A DNA stretch of 64,000 nucleotides, taken from Alcanivorax sp. DG881. Lineage in GTDB: Bacteria; Pseudomonadota; Gammaproteobacteria; Pseudomonadales; Alcanivoracaceae. Shown in pieces: positions 9,120 through 17,173 of the stretch. The stretch lies in contig NZ_DS989915.1 in the NCBI RefSeq assembly GCF_000155615.1, positions 409,415 to 473,414 on the forward strand. The letters are read 5' to 3'. A program made the position numbers and the translations under genes. Position 1 is the first letter of the stretch, and each line of letters opens with the position of its first letter. The notes below the pieces were generated by a model. That model worked only from the letters and a program-made list of their open reading frames with translations, was not told where the DNA came from and did not search any database.

Positions 9120-10049
9120 TCAATCCGCATTTCCATCAGCATTAACTACAGCCAGCCAGACCGACACATTGCCCTGAACATCACGGAGCAGTGCATCTCG
9201 GGGCACGACCGGTTCAGCGCTGGAAGACTGGATGGACAGGTTGCCGAACACGGCCATACCGGGTGTCAGCCCCTGGGAAGGCAGGCTGGCACGCAGCACA
9301 AAGGTGCGTGCCGAGGGGTCATTAACCGGGACGATGGCGGTAATTTCGGCCGGGATTTCAGATTGTGGCGCGCTGTCTGTCCGGCTGGTTGACGCGCTCT
9401 CCAGGCGAATGGTCAGCGGCGTCTCCCGGCTGATTTGCGAAAAGTAGCGCTGTGGAACGGCAAAATCCGCATGCAGGGTATTGCTGCCAACCAACTCAAG
9501 CACCGGCGTTCCCGGTGTGACCCACTCACCGACTTCGGTGAGTTTGGCGCTGATGACGCCGGCAAAAGGCGCAGACAAGGTGTGGCGTTTGAGAAGCGCC
9601 TTTTGCCGTAAAACCTCCGCCTGGCTGGCCGCAAGGGAGGCTTTGCTGGTTTCCACTTCCGCTTCCAGGCTGCGTATTTCACTGGCTGCAATACTGCGGC
9701 TTAACGAGTTGGCTTCCGTGAGCCGTCGCTTTGCGTCGTTCAGGGTGGCGGCCTGCTGTCGATAACTGGCCTGTGCCTGCCTGAGCGCCAACTGATTGAG
9801 CTCTGCATCGAGTTCCAGCAGCACATCACCAGCCCCAACCGCATCACCAATATCCACGCCGACACGATTCACCAGGCCTGATACGGACGCCGATAAGCGC
9901 GCAGCCTGATCGGCAGAAAGCGTCCCGTTAATCAGCAGCTCACGAACGGGCTGCTTCATCTCAACGGTGGCAACGGTGACAGGTGTTGCTGCTTGAGCCA
10001 GCAAGGGGAGGGTAAGAATGGAGAGCAGGCAAAGGCGTAAAGCAGGCAT
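9120..10049 (-). CDS. RND efflux periplasmic adaptor (membrane fusion protein), truncated by an in-frame TGA
   Basis: 309 residues from the ATG at 10049, which begins a clear signal peptide (MPALRLCLLSILTLPLLAQA); an upstream TTG at 10082 is less likely. Features of HlyD/AcrA adaptors follow: a first lipoyl half, a coiled coil with Ala/Gln/Glu repeats at about residues 85-150, the second lipoyl half GVISAKLTEVGEWVTPGTPV, and a beta-barrel domain. The protein stops at TGA 9120-9122, but the same frame continues for 50 codons that encode the expected membrane-proximal domain and then end exactly at the RND start. The gene therefore seems to have lost its C-terminal domain to a single base change (CGA to TGA is one possibility), or the stop is read through, or it is a base-call error. 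Confidence 0.85.
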   Translation of the reverse strand: MPALRLCLLSILTLPLLAQAATPVTVATVEMKQPVRELLINGTLSADQAARLSASVSGLVNRVGVDIGDAVGAGDVLLELDAELNQLALRQAQASYRQQAATLNDAKRRLTEANSLSRSIAASEIRSLEAEVETSKASLAASQAEVLRQKALLKRHTLSAPFAGVISAKLTEVGEWVTPGTPVLELVGSNTLHADFAVPQRYFSQISRETPLTIRLESASTSRTDSAPQSEIPAEITAIVPVNDPSARTFVLRASLPSQGLTPGMAVFGNLSIQSSSAEPVVPRDALLRDVQGNVSVWLAVVNADGNAD

Positions 10050-10350
10050 AGGACGGTGTGACCCCAAAAGTACAATGAGCAACCCAGGCAGAATGAACGA
10101 TCCGAACAGAGGGATTTAACGTTTCTGGCGGCTGAGATGCAAATCCGAATCGTTTACGCCCATATGGCCTTATTTCCCCTGTGGGGTATCCGTCACCACG
10201 GCACTGAATGATACTGATGATAGGTGACAGCCGCTCTACGCCTGGGTTGAGGCAATTGCTCCTATTTGACGATAACTGAATTCCCGAATGGCCCGTTTTT
10301 ATGAATAACGAAGCGAGTTAGCGTTACAGCCCCTTAATCTGAAAGAGCGC
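10050..10350. other. Divergent intergenic region between efflux operon and DUF4437 gene
   Basis: About 300 bp that must hold the promoters for both directions. I see only a short CCCC-TGT-GGGG hairpin (near 10177) and no convincing operator, terminator, RNA gene or small coding frame. Confidence 0.5.
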
Positions 10351-11217
10351 ATGGCGATGACCCCCTTCAATAAAGCAGCGGCACTGGTGCTGTTCGCTGC
10401 TGCAAGCGCGATATACGCTGAAAGCCCGCAAACCCAAGCTCGTCTCACGGTAGTACCTGCCGGGAATGTGGACTGGGGCTACCTTAACCCTGCGAGGGGC
10501 GAGTTAAGCCCGGGCGCCGCGAACCTTTGGGGGGACCGAGCGGTCGATACAGCAACAGGGATGCTGGTGCGTTTCGATAAGGGCTTCCAGTCTCCACCCC
10601 ATATCCACAACATCACCTACCGCGGCATAGTGATTAAAGGGCAGATGCATAACGATGACCCCGATGCACAACCCATGTGGATGCCGGCGACTTCATTCTG
10701 GACCCAACCTGCCGGGGCAGACCACATTACCGCAGCCGCTGCAGCAGACAACCAGATATACCTGGAAATTGATGCGGGCCCTTATCGGGTTCAGCCTTCA
10801 AGCAAGGCCTATGATAATGGCGAACATCCGCTGAATGTTCATGCAGACAACCTGGTCTGGCAGGACGGTGGTGAGCTATATTCCCTGCAAGCTGACGACG
10901 TGGAAGCGGCCCCGCTTTGGCAAAGTGACACAGGCGTGAATGGTGCCATGATACGTTTGCCTGCCGGGTTCTCCGGTTTCATCAAGACACAGGCCAATGA
11001 GTTTCGAGCCGTGTTGATAGCAGGTGAAATTGATTACAGCTCGACAGGGGCAGTGAAAGCCGTTTCCTCATCCTCTTCATTGAAGGCCGGTAGCTATATC
11101 GAATCCAGTGGCACCATTGAGCATGAGGTTCACAATCAAACGGATGATCCAGTTACCTTGTATGTGCGTACGGATGGTCCGTATATCGTGAAGGGAAACG
11201 ATAAAACTCGTCGTTAA
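10351..11217 (+). CDS. Secreted DUF4437 bicupin-like protein
   Basis: 288 residues with an N-terminal signal peptide (about residues 1-23, ending IYA before ESPQ). The central part, with LVRFDKGFQSPPHIHNITYR, GQMHNDDPDA and TSFWTQPAGADHITA, matches the DUF4437 cupin family, and a second cupin-like half follows. Histidines in SPPHIH and GADHIT are candidate metal ligands. No reaction is established for the family. The ATG at 10351 has AAAGAG upstream. The stop overlaps the stop of the convergent SDR gene by 4 bp. It is a singleton divergent from the efflux operon. Confidence 0.8.
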   Translation: MAMTPFNKAAALVLFAAASAIYAESPQTQARLTVVPAGNVDWGYLNPARGELSPGAANLWGDRAVDTATGMLVRFDKGFQSPPHIHNITYRGIVIKGQMHNDDPDAQPMWMPATSFWTQPAGADHITAAAAADNQIYLEIDAGPYRVQPSSKAYDNGEHPLNVHADNLVWQDGGELYSLQADDVEAAPLWQSDTGVNGAMIRLPAGFSGFIKTQANEFRAVLIAGEIDYSSTGAVKAVSSSSSLKAGSYIESSGTIEHEVHNQTDDPVTLYVRTDGPYIVKGNDKTRR

Positions 11218-12020
11218 CCAACACCCTTTAACAAGGCTTCCAGCATGGCGACCAGCTCCGCACATTTGTCGTCGTCCAGGGCATCTTGATGAGGGGAGGC
11301 AAAACGCCCCTCGTCATTATCAAAATAGCGCCCTGACGCGTCAGTGAACTCGCCAGACAAGGCCGCTTTTACCAGGATGCCAGCACCAATTGCCAGGCTC
11401 TTTCCTGCCACCCCGAACCCCTCCTTGACCATTTTCGACGCAAGCAATGAGCCGGGGTTGACCGCGACAATTACAACGTCCCGGTTTTCTTCTCGCTGGG
11501 AAAGGGCGCGGGTCCACATGGTTAGCGCCAGCTTGCTCTGGGCATAGGCCTGCATGTCATCCAGCGGCTTTTCACCTTTCAGGGCTTCGAATTCCACAGG
11601 CGCCTGAGCGGCGGAGGAGAGATTAATGATGCGTGCTTTTGGGGGCAGGCCAGCAGCCAGTTGCCTGGCCAGCAAGTAGGGGGCCAGCGTGTTAACGACA
11701 AACCGAATATCCAGCCCTTCAGGAGTAACTGGAGTGGGGGAGCGCAGGATGCCGGCGTTGTTAATGATAACGTCCAGGGGGGAATGCCTGGCACGCAGCT
11801 GTTTCGCTAGCGCTTCCACTTCGTTGAGCCGGGACAAGTCCGCCTGGCAGGTTTCAACCCAGCCATCGCTTTGTGTCGCAAGGAGCTGTTGTTTAGCAGC
11901 GGCAATTTTTTCCGGATTGCGACCATGGATTATTACCTGATGACCTTCACCGACTAGACGCTTTGCCGTTTCAAGGCCGATGCCGTCTGTGGCGCCGGTA
12001 ATGAGAACACGCTTTGTCAT
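11214..12020 (-). CDS. Short-chain dehydrogenase/reductase (SDR)
   Basis: 268 residues with the full classical SDR set: nucleotide site TGATDGIG (residues 9-16), NNAG (87-90), catalytic Ser in NLSSAA (about 135), Y159 and K163 in YAQSK. His-Gly-Arg after the second strand favours NADP(H). Substrate is unknown. The gene lies 4 bp after the luciferase-like gene and is the last of a three-gene minus-strand operon (13104-14093, 12025-13032, this). GAGGTAAG precedes the ATG. Confidence 0.92.
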   Translation of the reverse strand: MTKRVLITGATDGIGLETAKRLVGEGHQVIIHGRNPEKIAAAKQQLLATQSDGWVETCQADLSRLNEVEALAKQLRARHSPLDVIINNAGILRSPTPVTPEGLDIRFVVNTLAPYLLARQLAAGLPPKARIINLSSAAQAPVEFEALKGEKPLDDMQAYAQSKLALTMWTRALSQREENRDVVIVAVNPGSLLASKMVKEGFGVAGKSLAIGAGILVKAALSGEFTDASGRYFDNDEGRFASPHQDALDDDKCAELVAMLEALLKGVG

Positions 12021-12024
12021 GGGC

Positions 12025-13032
12025 TTACCTCGTGCTTATGGATGCAGCTGAAAATGAACAGGGCGGCCGCTCTGAAGACGGGAAATACGGAAGGAGCTCA
12101 TCCGCCAATTGTTTGATGGTCGATTCCGTACCTGCCCGGTTGAAACGCAGGTTGAGTGCCACATGATTGACGCCAATGTTTTCCAGTGACTGCAGGTATT
12201 TCTTCAGGGCGTTAATGCCAGACCGGAAACCCAAATGAATGGGTACCGGCCCAACATTAGGGTCATCTTCAAGATCAACATACAGAGATTGCATGACCGG
12301 CCTGGAGAGTGTCTCCTCAGAAGCAATCGATGCACGCCACTGTGTTACGGCTGTCTGTTGTGCATCAACGTCCCGGGGGTAGGTGATCCAGCCATCGCCA
12401 TTATTGGCCGCCCACTGGGGATGCTGCTGGCTGCTGCCGGTAATTAACAGGGGAATCTTCCCAGACAGCGGTTTTGGCAACAGGTCCATATCACCATTGG
12501 TGTGCCCGAAAGTGCTGTTAGTAAAGGGCGATGATTCCGCCATACTGCGAATGTAATCGACACTTTCGCGAAACCGCTGACCGCGGTTGGCATGATTCTG
12601 TCTGAACGCAGGATACTCATCCGGACGATCACCAGAAGCGATACCAAGAATCAGTCTTCCATTAGACAAATGATCAACACTGGCCGCCGCCTTGGCAACA
12701 TGGGCGGGATGTCGCAGTGGCAAAACCAGGCTGGCCACACCAAGAGCAATGCTGTTGGTGTGCGCCGCAAGGAAACCAAGATAAACAAAGGGATCGTACA
12801 CCTGTCCGGCATCACCAAAGGACGGCACGTTGAACGGCACATCCCTTAACCACAATGCCGAGAAGCCCGCCCGCTCGGCTAACTGCGCTCTTTCCAGATG
12901 GCGCTCCATCGAGGGGACAGGTCCAGAAGGGTAATTCTCCAAAGGCGCAACCAGCCCAATACTCAAGCGACCAGGCTGGAAAACGCGGTTATAACCGCGG
13001 TTAATTGATGGAAACGTCATCTCCTGGAACAT
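12025..13032 (-). CDS. LLM-class (luciferase-like) flavin-dependent oxidoreductase
   Basis: 335 residues. The N-terminus (INRGYNRVFQPGRLSIGLV), the SALWLRDVPF and LGVASLVLPLRHP segments, and NGRLILGIASGDRPDEYPAF place it in the bacterial luciferase-like family, close to the BA3436-type oxidoreductase subgroup. Such enzymes use reduced FMN from a partner reductase; the reaction here is unknown. AAAGGAG lies 7 nt before the ATG at 13032. It is the middle gene between a quinone-oxidoreductase-like gene and an SDR, all probably under the divergent LysR regulator. Confidence 0.9.
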   Translation of the reverse strand: MFQEMTFPSINRGYNRVFQPGRLSIGLVAPLENYPSGPVPSMERHLERAQLAERAGFSALWLRDVPFNVPSFGDAGQVYDPFVYLGFLAAHTNSIALGVASLVLPLRHPAHVAKAAASVDHLSNGRLILGIASGDRPDEYPAFRQNHANRGQRFRESVDYIRSMAESSPFTNSTFGHTNGDMDLLPKPLSGKIPLLITGSSQQHPQWAANNGDGWITYPRDVDAQQTAVTQWRASIASEETLSRPVMQSLYVDLEDDPNVGPVPIHLGFRSGINALKKYLQSLENIGVNHVALNLRFNRAGTESTIKQLADELLPYFPSSERPPCSFSAASISTR

Positions 13033-13103
13033 GAGGTTGCTCCTTTATTATCTGTGGCGGGGCCGAGCCCGCCTAAATAATGGTGAACTGACAGAGCGGT
13101 GGC

Positions 13104-14093
13104 TCAGCGCTCCACCACCACCTTTCCGGTGGCTTGGCCACTGGTGAGGCGTTCGTAGGCAAGTCCCACCTCGTCGAAGCTGAATCGTTGCTCATCAAGA
13201 AGAGGAGAGAGCGCACCTTCGTCAACGATTGTCGCCAGATTAGCCAGAATCCGGCCATGGTCCTCACGTTGATGGTTGTGCAGCATCGGGATAAGCATGA
13301 ACACCACATGAATCGAGAGGCCCTTGAAATGGGCCGGATTCAGATCCAGCTCCAGCATGGCAACGGTGGTGACAACCTGACCATTCAATGCGGCCGCTTC
13401 AAAACTGTTCGTCATATTGGCGCCACCCACGGAATCGAAAACCACATCAAAACCGGCTCCGTCGGTGTGTGCGGTGACATAGTCAGCCACGCTGCCTTTC
13501 TTGTAATCAATAGGGGTCGCGCCGTAGCCACGGACAATCTCAAATGGCTGGTCGCCGGATACCGTTGTGAACACCCTGGCACCCAGATGCCCGGCCAGTT
13601 GCACGGCCACATGCCCGACACCGCCGGTGCCACCGTGAACAAGGACATTCTGCCCGACACCGGCGCCTGCACGTTGCAGACCTTCGTAGGCAGTAATGCC
13701 TACAAGGGGGAGGGCGGCGGCTTCACGCATGGACAGGCTTTTGGGCTTGTGAGCAATCAAGCGGGCATCAGCCGGTATGTATTCGGCCAAGGCACCCTGC
13801 AAATCTGCCAGACCACCGGCACAACCGTAGACATCATCACCCGGGGAAAAATTGGTTACGCCATCTCCCACCGACTCAATAGTCCCGGCAAAGTCCATGC
13901 CCAGAACAGCAGGTAGCTCAGGGGAAAGGGGGAGGAGATCCGCGCCCATCTGTCGAATCATTGTATCCACGGTATTAACGCTGATTGCTGCCACACGGAC
14001 AATCACCTGTCCCGCTTGCGCGTGCGGGGTGTTGATTTCTGCCTGCTCAAACTTGGCATCGGGACCATATTGATTGAGAACCATCGCTTTCAT
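13104..14093 (-). CDS. Zinc-independent MDR-family NAD(P)H:quinone oxidoreductase-like protein
   Basis: 329 residues. The N-terminal GroES-like domain opens with MKAMVLNQYGPDAKF, and a Rossmann fold carries GGTGGVGHVAVQLAGHLGA. The catalytic-zinc ligands of true alcohol dehydrogenases are absent, as in quinone oxidoreductases of this superfamily. It probably reduces a quinone or enone with NADPH. I chose the ATG at 14093 (GGAG 7 nt upstream); the frame is open further up but runs into the divergent LysR gene. It is the first gene of the operon with the LLM enzyme and the SDR. Confidence 0.88.
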   Translation of the reverse strand: MKAMVLNQYGPDAKFEQAEINTPHAQAGQVIVRVAAISVNTVDTMIRQMGADLLPLSPELPAVLGMDFAGTIESVGDGVTNFSPGDDVYGCAGGLADLQGALAEYIPADARLIAHKPKSLSMREAAALPLVGITAYEGLQRAGAGVGQNVLVHGGTGGVGHVAVQLAGHLGARVFTTVSGDQPFEIVRGYGATPIDYKKGSVADYVTAHTDGAGFDVVFDSVGGANMTNSFEAAALNGQVVTTVAMLELDLNPAHFKGLSIHVVFMLIPMLHNHQREDHGRILANLATIVDEGALSPLLDEQRFSFDEVGLAYERLTSGQATGKVVVER

Positions 14094-14208
14094 GACTTGC
14101 TCCAGCTGTGTGGGACGGAAATTATTTCGTTGGAGCAACCATATTGCTTCGCTTTGCACGAATAAATGGGCAGTATTGGGTTTCAGTATTCGCATTTCGG
14201 ATATAAAG

Positions 14209-15114
14209 ATGGACACAGAAGGGATAAAGCTGTTTGTCCTTGCCGCTGAGAAGCTCAATATCAGTGCTGCAGGCCGCGAGCTGGGCATGCCACCGGCGGT
14301 CGCCAGTGCGAAGCTGGCTAAGCTCGAAAAGGGCGTTGGCGCAGACTTGTTGAAGCGGACCACGCGCAAGGTGGCGCTGTCTGTGGAAGGTGCAGAGTTC
14401 CTGCCTTATGCCCGCGAAATCCTGGCACAGGAAAACGCCGCACTGGCGGCACTGGGCTACGGCAATGAAACGGTTTCCGGCAACCTGCGATTCACCGCAT
14501 CCAGCACCTTCGCACAGCAATTCATTGTTTCGTTAATTCCCGAATTTCTGGCATTACACCCGGGAATTAGCCTGGATTTGCGGTTGTCTGACATGGAGCT
14601 GGACCTGATACAGGGGAGCTTTGACCTGGCATTACGCAATGCCGTTTTGCCAGAAAGCAATCTCCATGCGCGCAAGCTTGCAGAAGATAAACGGATACTT
14701 TGCGCTTCACCGGATTATCTCGCCACCCACGGCACCCCCGAAAGCCCTGATGGCCTGCTGAATCACCAACTGATCGCGTTCAAAACTGCATCCAGCATCA
14801 AGCTGACTGACCCCGACGGAGAGAGTGGCGAGTTTAATACTCGCGTGGCTGGACACCGGCTCACCATTGACGACGGCCTAAGCTATAAGATTGCCACACG
14901 CTGCGGTGCCGGCATTGCCATTCATTCACTGTGGAGCGTTCATAAGGAGCTGGCCGAAGGTAGCCTGGTTCAGGTGCTGCCAGAATATCGAATGGATGCA
15001 GAACCTGCGTTATGGCTGGTCTATCCCAAATCCAACGTGCTGACGGCCAAGGTCAGGGTGTTTATCGATTTCCTGATTGAGCGTATTGGCAATCATCCGC
15101 CGTGGCTGGATTAG
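14209..15114 (+). CDS. LysR-family transcriptional regulator
   Basis: 301 residues. The N-terminal winged helix-turn-helix (MDTEGIKLFVLAAEKLNISAAGRELGMPPAVASAKLAKLE, read in two parts) and an effector-binding domain fit LysR proteins. It starts 115 bp from the oppositely directed oxidoreductase operon, the classic place for a LysR regulator of that operon. The shared region holds a direct repeat CAGTATT (near 14170 and 14184) that could belong to an operator, but this is weak. The inducer is unknown. The ATG at 14209 gives a normal family length; upstream in-frame codons overlap the divergent gene. Confidence 0.92.
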   Translation: MDTEGIKLFVLAAEKLNISAAGRELGMPPAVASAKLAKLEKGVGADLLKRTTRKVALSVEGAEFLPYAREILAQENAALAALGYGNETVSGNLRFTASSTFAQQFIVSLIPEFLALHPGISLDLRLSDMELDLIQGSFDLALRNAVLPESNLHARKLAEDKRILCASPDYLATHGTPESPDGLLNHQLIAFKTASSIKLTDPDGESGEFNTRVAGHRLTIDDGLSYKIATRCGAGIAIHSLWSVHKELAEGSLVQVLPEYRMDAEPALWLVYPKSNVLTAKVRVFIDFLIERIGNHPPWLD

Positions 15115-15442
15115 AATGACCCATAGATAACTACGCATAATGTATATTATGTTAAATTGAATGCTTGGCGTAATTCCCGCACCTCCAAGCAACCTCTTCT
15201 CTGCCAAGCACCACAAGCACTAACTCTGCCCACACCTCGTGACGCAAATGAGGTTTGTGGCATGGCCGATATCTTAATTTCGCTTAGGAGATTGACCATT
15301 ATATTTCCGTGCTCCCCCTAAGGCGTTGTTTTCTATAACGCTGCGATACGGCATCCCAAGTCTCTCTATTCGGCTGGCTATTCGTCGATTTTACAACCTC
15401 GTAAGCTGATTCAACCGACATGATGTCAGGGAGGAAACGACG
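15115..15442. other. Intergenic region upstream of the lipoprotein gene
   Basis: This 328-bp stretch holds a short palindrome CATAAT-GTAT-ATTATG at 15136-15151, just after the LysR gene, which may be an mRNA-end hairpin or an operator. Apart from a promoter presumably near 15350-15420 and GGGAGG before the next gene, I recognise nothing in it. Confidence 0.4.
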
Positions 15443-17041
15443 ATGAAGGAACATCAAGGACTAAAAAAAGCCGTTCTCGGGGCAACGTTCTGTGGTGTGG
15501 CGCTTCTATGGACCGGGTGTCGTCCCACGTTCGATGAGCCTGTGCGCGACACGACAGGTGAAGGCGGAGAACCTGGTGCCGGCTATACCGTACAGTGCTC
15601 GGGCTGGTTCCCGGACTGGATAGCGAGAAGCGCTCCACCGGAAGGAGAGCAATCTTTTCAGCTGGCACAGGGCTATCCGCTGGGCATTCCTGTTGCTGAA
15701 GGAGGAGAAATTACCGGTTGGGAGCCGTTTGAGGCTACAACCTCAGCGTCTTGGCTAAACCATGATTTCAGGCAGGAAGCGCAGCGATTGGATTATCTGG
15801 AGGCCCTGAAGCAATACGTGCTCGAGGACCTCGCGCCTTATGACTTTGTTCCACAGAATGAGGCGCTATCAGGTAAAACGCACTGGTATCACGTTCCAAT
15901 GATGACGTCGGGTTTCTTCCCAAGAGAACCAAGACATGGACTGACCGAAGAGCGCGGCTTAAGGGCCAGCGAACAAAGCTGGCTGTCTGCTGATGCCGGG
16001 GCATACGGAATCGGCCTATACAACAAGCTTGGAGGGTACACCGTTGGGCAGGTGTTTCGTCACCCTGACCCTATGCAGGCAGAACCGGGTAAAGGCCAAT
16101 TCATTGATGGCACCGTCGTTGTGAAGGTCCTTTTTGCTGAGTATGACCCGAGCTCAATCGTTGGCCCGGACCCATTGTTGCACTCCCCTGCCTGGCAGAT
16201 TCAGGCACCCGATGATTCATCGGGAGACACCTTTGAGGTGCGCCTACTGCAGATGGATGTGGCGGTTAAAGATCCCCGGTCTGCGGAAACCGGCTGGGTG
16301 TTTGCGACTTATGTTTATGACGAATCCCTCCCGGCTGCCAGTCCTGGAGACCGATGGTATAACCTAACGCCCATAGGGCTTGCCTGGGGCAATGACCCGG
16401 ATGTAACCAGCAATGGTGATCCTGATCTTGATGAAAACTGGATCAACCCATCCGTGCCCTCACCCTTTGCCGGCATGACGGGCAAGCATGGGCGCTTGAA
16501 TGGCCCCGTCGACAATCCGGAATCTTCCTGCATCAGTTGCCATTCAACAGCCCAAGTGAACGAGGAGCTTGCGGGTACGGGAGTATTCATGCCTTACAAA
16601 GGCGCCGGGTTTATTCCAGGCAGTTCATGCTCAGAGCAAGAAAAAATGAACTGGTTCAGGAATATTCAAGGTAGCGAACCCTTTGGTATTACTACTCAAA
16701 ACACGGGTTTCTGTGGGCTAACGAATCCACCGCGGCCGACGCCTCCTGTGTATCCTCTGGACTACTCGCTTCAGCTCCAGCTTGCCCTTGCACTTAGCAA
16801 AGGGCTGGGTCACCCCAATCCCTGCCTGGGTACGATTCCGTCGGAACATCTGCCGGAAAATAATCGTTTGCTGATACAGCGCCAAGTCACGCTGGGTGCA
16901 ATGCCTGCCAATCAATTAGAAAAACGTAGCACGAGAGGAAAGGGTTCTTCTGTTCGACGGCTAGAGTCCGGTTTGCCAAGCTGGGAGCAGCTGGGCATGT
17001 ATGCGGAACTCAAAAAAGGCGACAAGGAAGAAGGCCGCTAA
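15443..17041 (+). CDS. Predicted lipoprotein with a single CxxCH haem-binding motif
   Basis: 532 residues. The N-terminus has a Lys-rich n-region, a hydrophobic core and ALLWTGC, giving a likely lipidated Cys at residue 26; Trp at -3 is unusual for a lipobox. The long body resembles no enzyme I can name, but CISCH at residues 363-367 is a c-type haem site, set in SSCISCHSTAQ. Further cysteines (CSE, FCGL, PCLG) lie in the C-terminal quarter. It may be an envelope cytochrome. GGGAGG is upstream of the ATG. It is flanked by a convergent-free gap and the MATE gene, with no electron-transfer partner nearby. Function unknown. Confidence 0.7.
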   Translation: MKEHQGLKKAVLGATFCGVALLWTGCRPTFDEPVRDTTGEGGEPGAGYTVQCSGWFPDWIARSAPPEGEQSFQLAQGYPLGIPVAEGGEITGWEPFEATTSASWLNHDFRQEAQRLDYLEALKQYVLEDLAPYDFVPQNEALSGKTHWYHVPMMTSGFFPREPRHGLTEERGLRASEQSWLSADAGAYGIGLYNKLGGYTVGQVFRHPDPMQAEPGKGQFIDGTVVVKVLFAEYDPSSIVGPDPLLHSPAWQIQAPDDSSGDTFEVRLLQMDVAVKDPRSAETGWVFATYVYDESLPAASPGDRWYNLTPIGLAWGNDPDVTSNGDPDLDENWINPSVPSPFAGMTGKHGRLNGPVDNPESSCISCHSTAQVNEELAGTGVFMPYKGAGFIPGSSCSEQEKMNWFRNIQGSEPFGITTQNTGFCGLTNPPRPTPPVYPLDYSLQLQLALALSKGLGHPNPCLGTIPSEHLPENNRLLIQRQVTLGAMPANQLEKRSTRGKGSSVRRLESGLPSWEQLGMYAELKKGDKEEGR

Positions 17042-17173
17042 AACCAGGGCCAGGCCCTCATCCCATATGCCACGTCTCACCTTTCTTGTTGTTTCTGTAT
17101 TGGGTAAATCCGGTACGATCGACGATGGAGAATAACCCCCCCCCTTTTCAACGCGCGTATGCTTGGAGATCTC

